NCBI GenBank assembly: GCA_030042915.1
Contig: JASHYS010000149.1
Coordinates: 1 to 5,378, forward strand
Origin: Acidobacteriaceae bacterium
GTDB lineage: Bacteria; Acidobacteriota; Terriglobia; Terriglobales; Acidobacteriaceae
Direction: 5' to 3'
DNA: 5,378 bases
Of this stretch, positions 5,019 through 5,378 are shown in pieces. The notes beneath the pieces were generated by a model. It was not told the origin of the DNA. It saw only the letters and a program-made list of their open reading frames with translations, and ran no database searches. The first letter of the stretch is position 1; every line of letters starts with the position of its first letter. The position numbers and the translations under genes were made by a program.

Positions 5019-5363
5019 GTGGCACTTGCGATAGCTTCCCGTGAAGTGGATGGCGTGACCGTACTTGACCTCAGTGGGCGCATCACACTGGGCGAGGGCA
5101 GCGTACAACTGCGCGACGCGATTCGCGACCTGATCAGCAAAGGACAGACGCATATACTGCTGGATCTGGGCGATGTGAACTATATCGATAGCTCGGGGCT
5201 GGGCGAACTGGTGAGCGCTTATACCACGGCCAGGAACCAAGGCGCCGGGCTGAAGCTTCTGAAACTGAACAAGAAGGTCCACGACCTGTTGCAGTTGACC
5301 AAGCTGTACACCGTCTTCGACATCTACGACGACGAAGCCAGCGCTGTCGCTTCCTTCAAATAA
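5019..5363 (+). CDS. STAS-domain anti-sigma factor antagonist (RsbV/SpoIIAA type)
   Basis: The 114-residue protein is a complete single STAS domain, the normal length for RsbV/SpoIIAA. Visible features are VDGVTVLDLSGRITLGEG (10-27, first strands), HILLDLGDVNYIDSSGLGELV (45-65, split by the family's phosphorylation loop), then GLKLLKLNKKVHDLLQLTKLYTVFDIYDDEASAVASF (about 77-113). The phosphoacceptor should be S58, the first Ser of DSSG; S59 is the alternative. Family role: when unphosphorylated, it binds the RsbW-type kinase and releases the sigma factor; the kinase inactivates it by phosphorylation. It follows the kinase gene by 128 nt on the same strand with its own strong ribosome binding site. 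That would allow expression at a different ratio from the kinase (inference). No PP2C phosphatase is in view to reset it. Confidence 0.93.
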   Translation: MALAIASREVDGVTVLDLSGRITLGEGSVQLRDAIRDLISKGQTHILLDLGDVNYIDSSGLGELVSAYTTARNQGAGLKLLKLNKKVHDLLQLTKLYTVFDIYDDEASAVASFK

Positions 5364-5378
5364 GCTTGGCCGGCCGCA

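Noticed and set aside
1..5378. CRISPR arrays, insertion sequences, integrases, tRNA or rRNA genes
   Set aside because: No regularly spaced repeats, transposase-like frames, terminal inverted repeats or RNA gene signatures were recognised.

Overview
This 5.4 kb window is GC-rich bacterial chromosome with dense, mostly short-gapped genes, GTG starts and strong AAGGAGG-type ribosome binding sites. The gene types (a Tat-exported GH172/DUF2961 protein, an SRPBCC-ArsR pair, a PRC-barrel/MgtE_N/CBS protein, and an RsbW-type kinase with a STAS partner) fit a soil Acidobacteriota member best. That assignment is inference from gene content, not from a marker gene.

Layout. (1) 1-611, minus strand: the N-terminal half of an NRAMP/SLC11-family metal transporter, cut by the left edge. 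Its metal-site residues are non-canonical (DSGG instead of DPGN; Ala instead of the TM6 Met) and resemble the magnesium-transporting NRMT branch. (2) 612-829: a divergent intergenic region holding a convincing intrinsic terminator that acts on the minus strand, upstream of the transporter. (3) 830-2014, plus: an exported GH172 glycosidase. (4) 2092-2971, plus: a promoter and palindromic operator, then an SRPBCC/AHSA1 protein and an ArsR-family repressor overlapping by 4 nt. (5) 2993-4261, minus: a soluble protein with two PRC-barrel-like segments, the MgtE N-terminal superhelix and two CBS domains, but no MgtE membrane channel. (6) 4447-5363, plus: an RsbW-type anti-sigma kinase and a STAS anti-sigma antagonist, a minimal partner-switching pair.

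How they may work together. The most interesting link is between the NRMT-like transporter and the channel-less MgtE sensor. In MgtE these cytosolic domains sense Mg2+ and gate the channel. Here they are detached, and a transporter whose metal site looks Mg2+-type lies on the same strand 2.4 kb downstream. The plus-strand block between them (GH172, SRPBCC, ArsR) looks interposed. The hypothesis is a Mg2+-sensing regulatory subunit for an NRAMP-type Mg2+ importer. The SRPBCC-ArsR pair is probably autoregulated through the palindrome overlapping its promoter. The RsbW-STAS pair would control a sigma factor or other target not encoded in this window.

No tRNA, rRNA, insertion sequence, CRISPR array or phage gene was seen. 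No gene-free stretch exceeds 300 bases.
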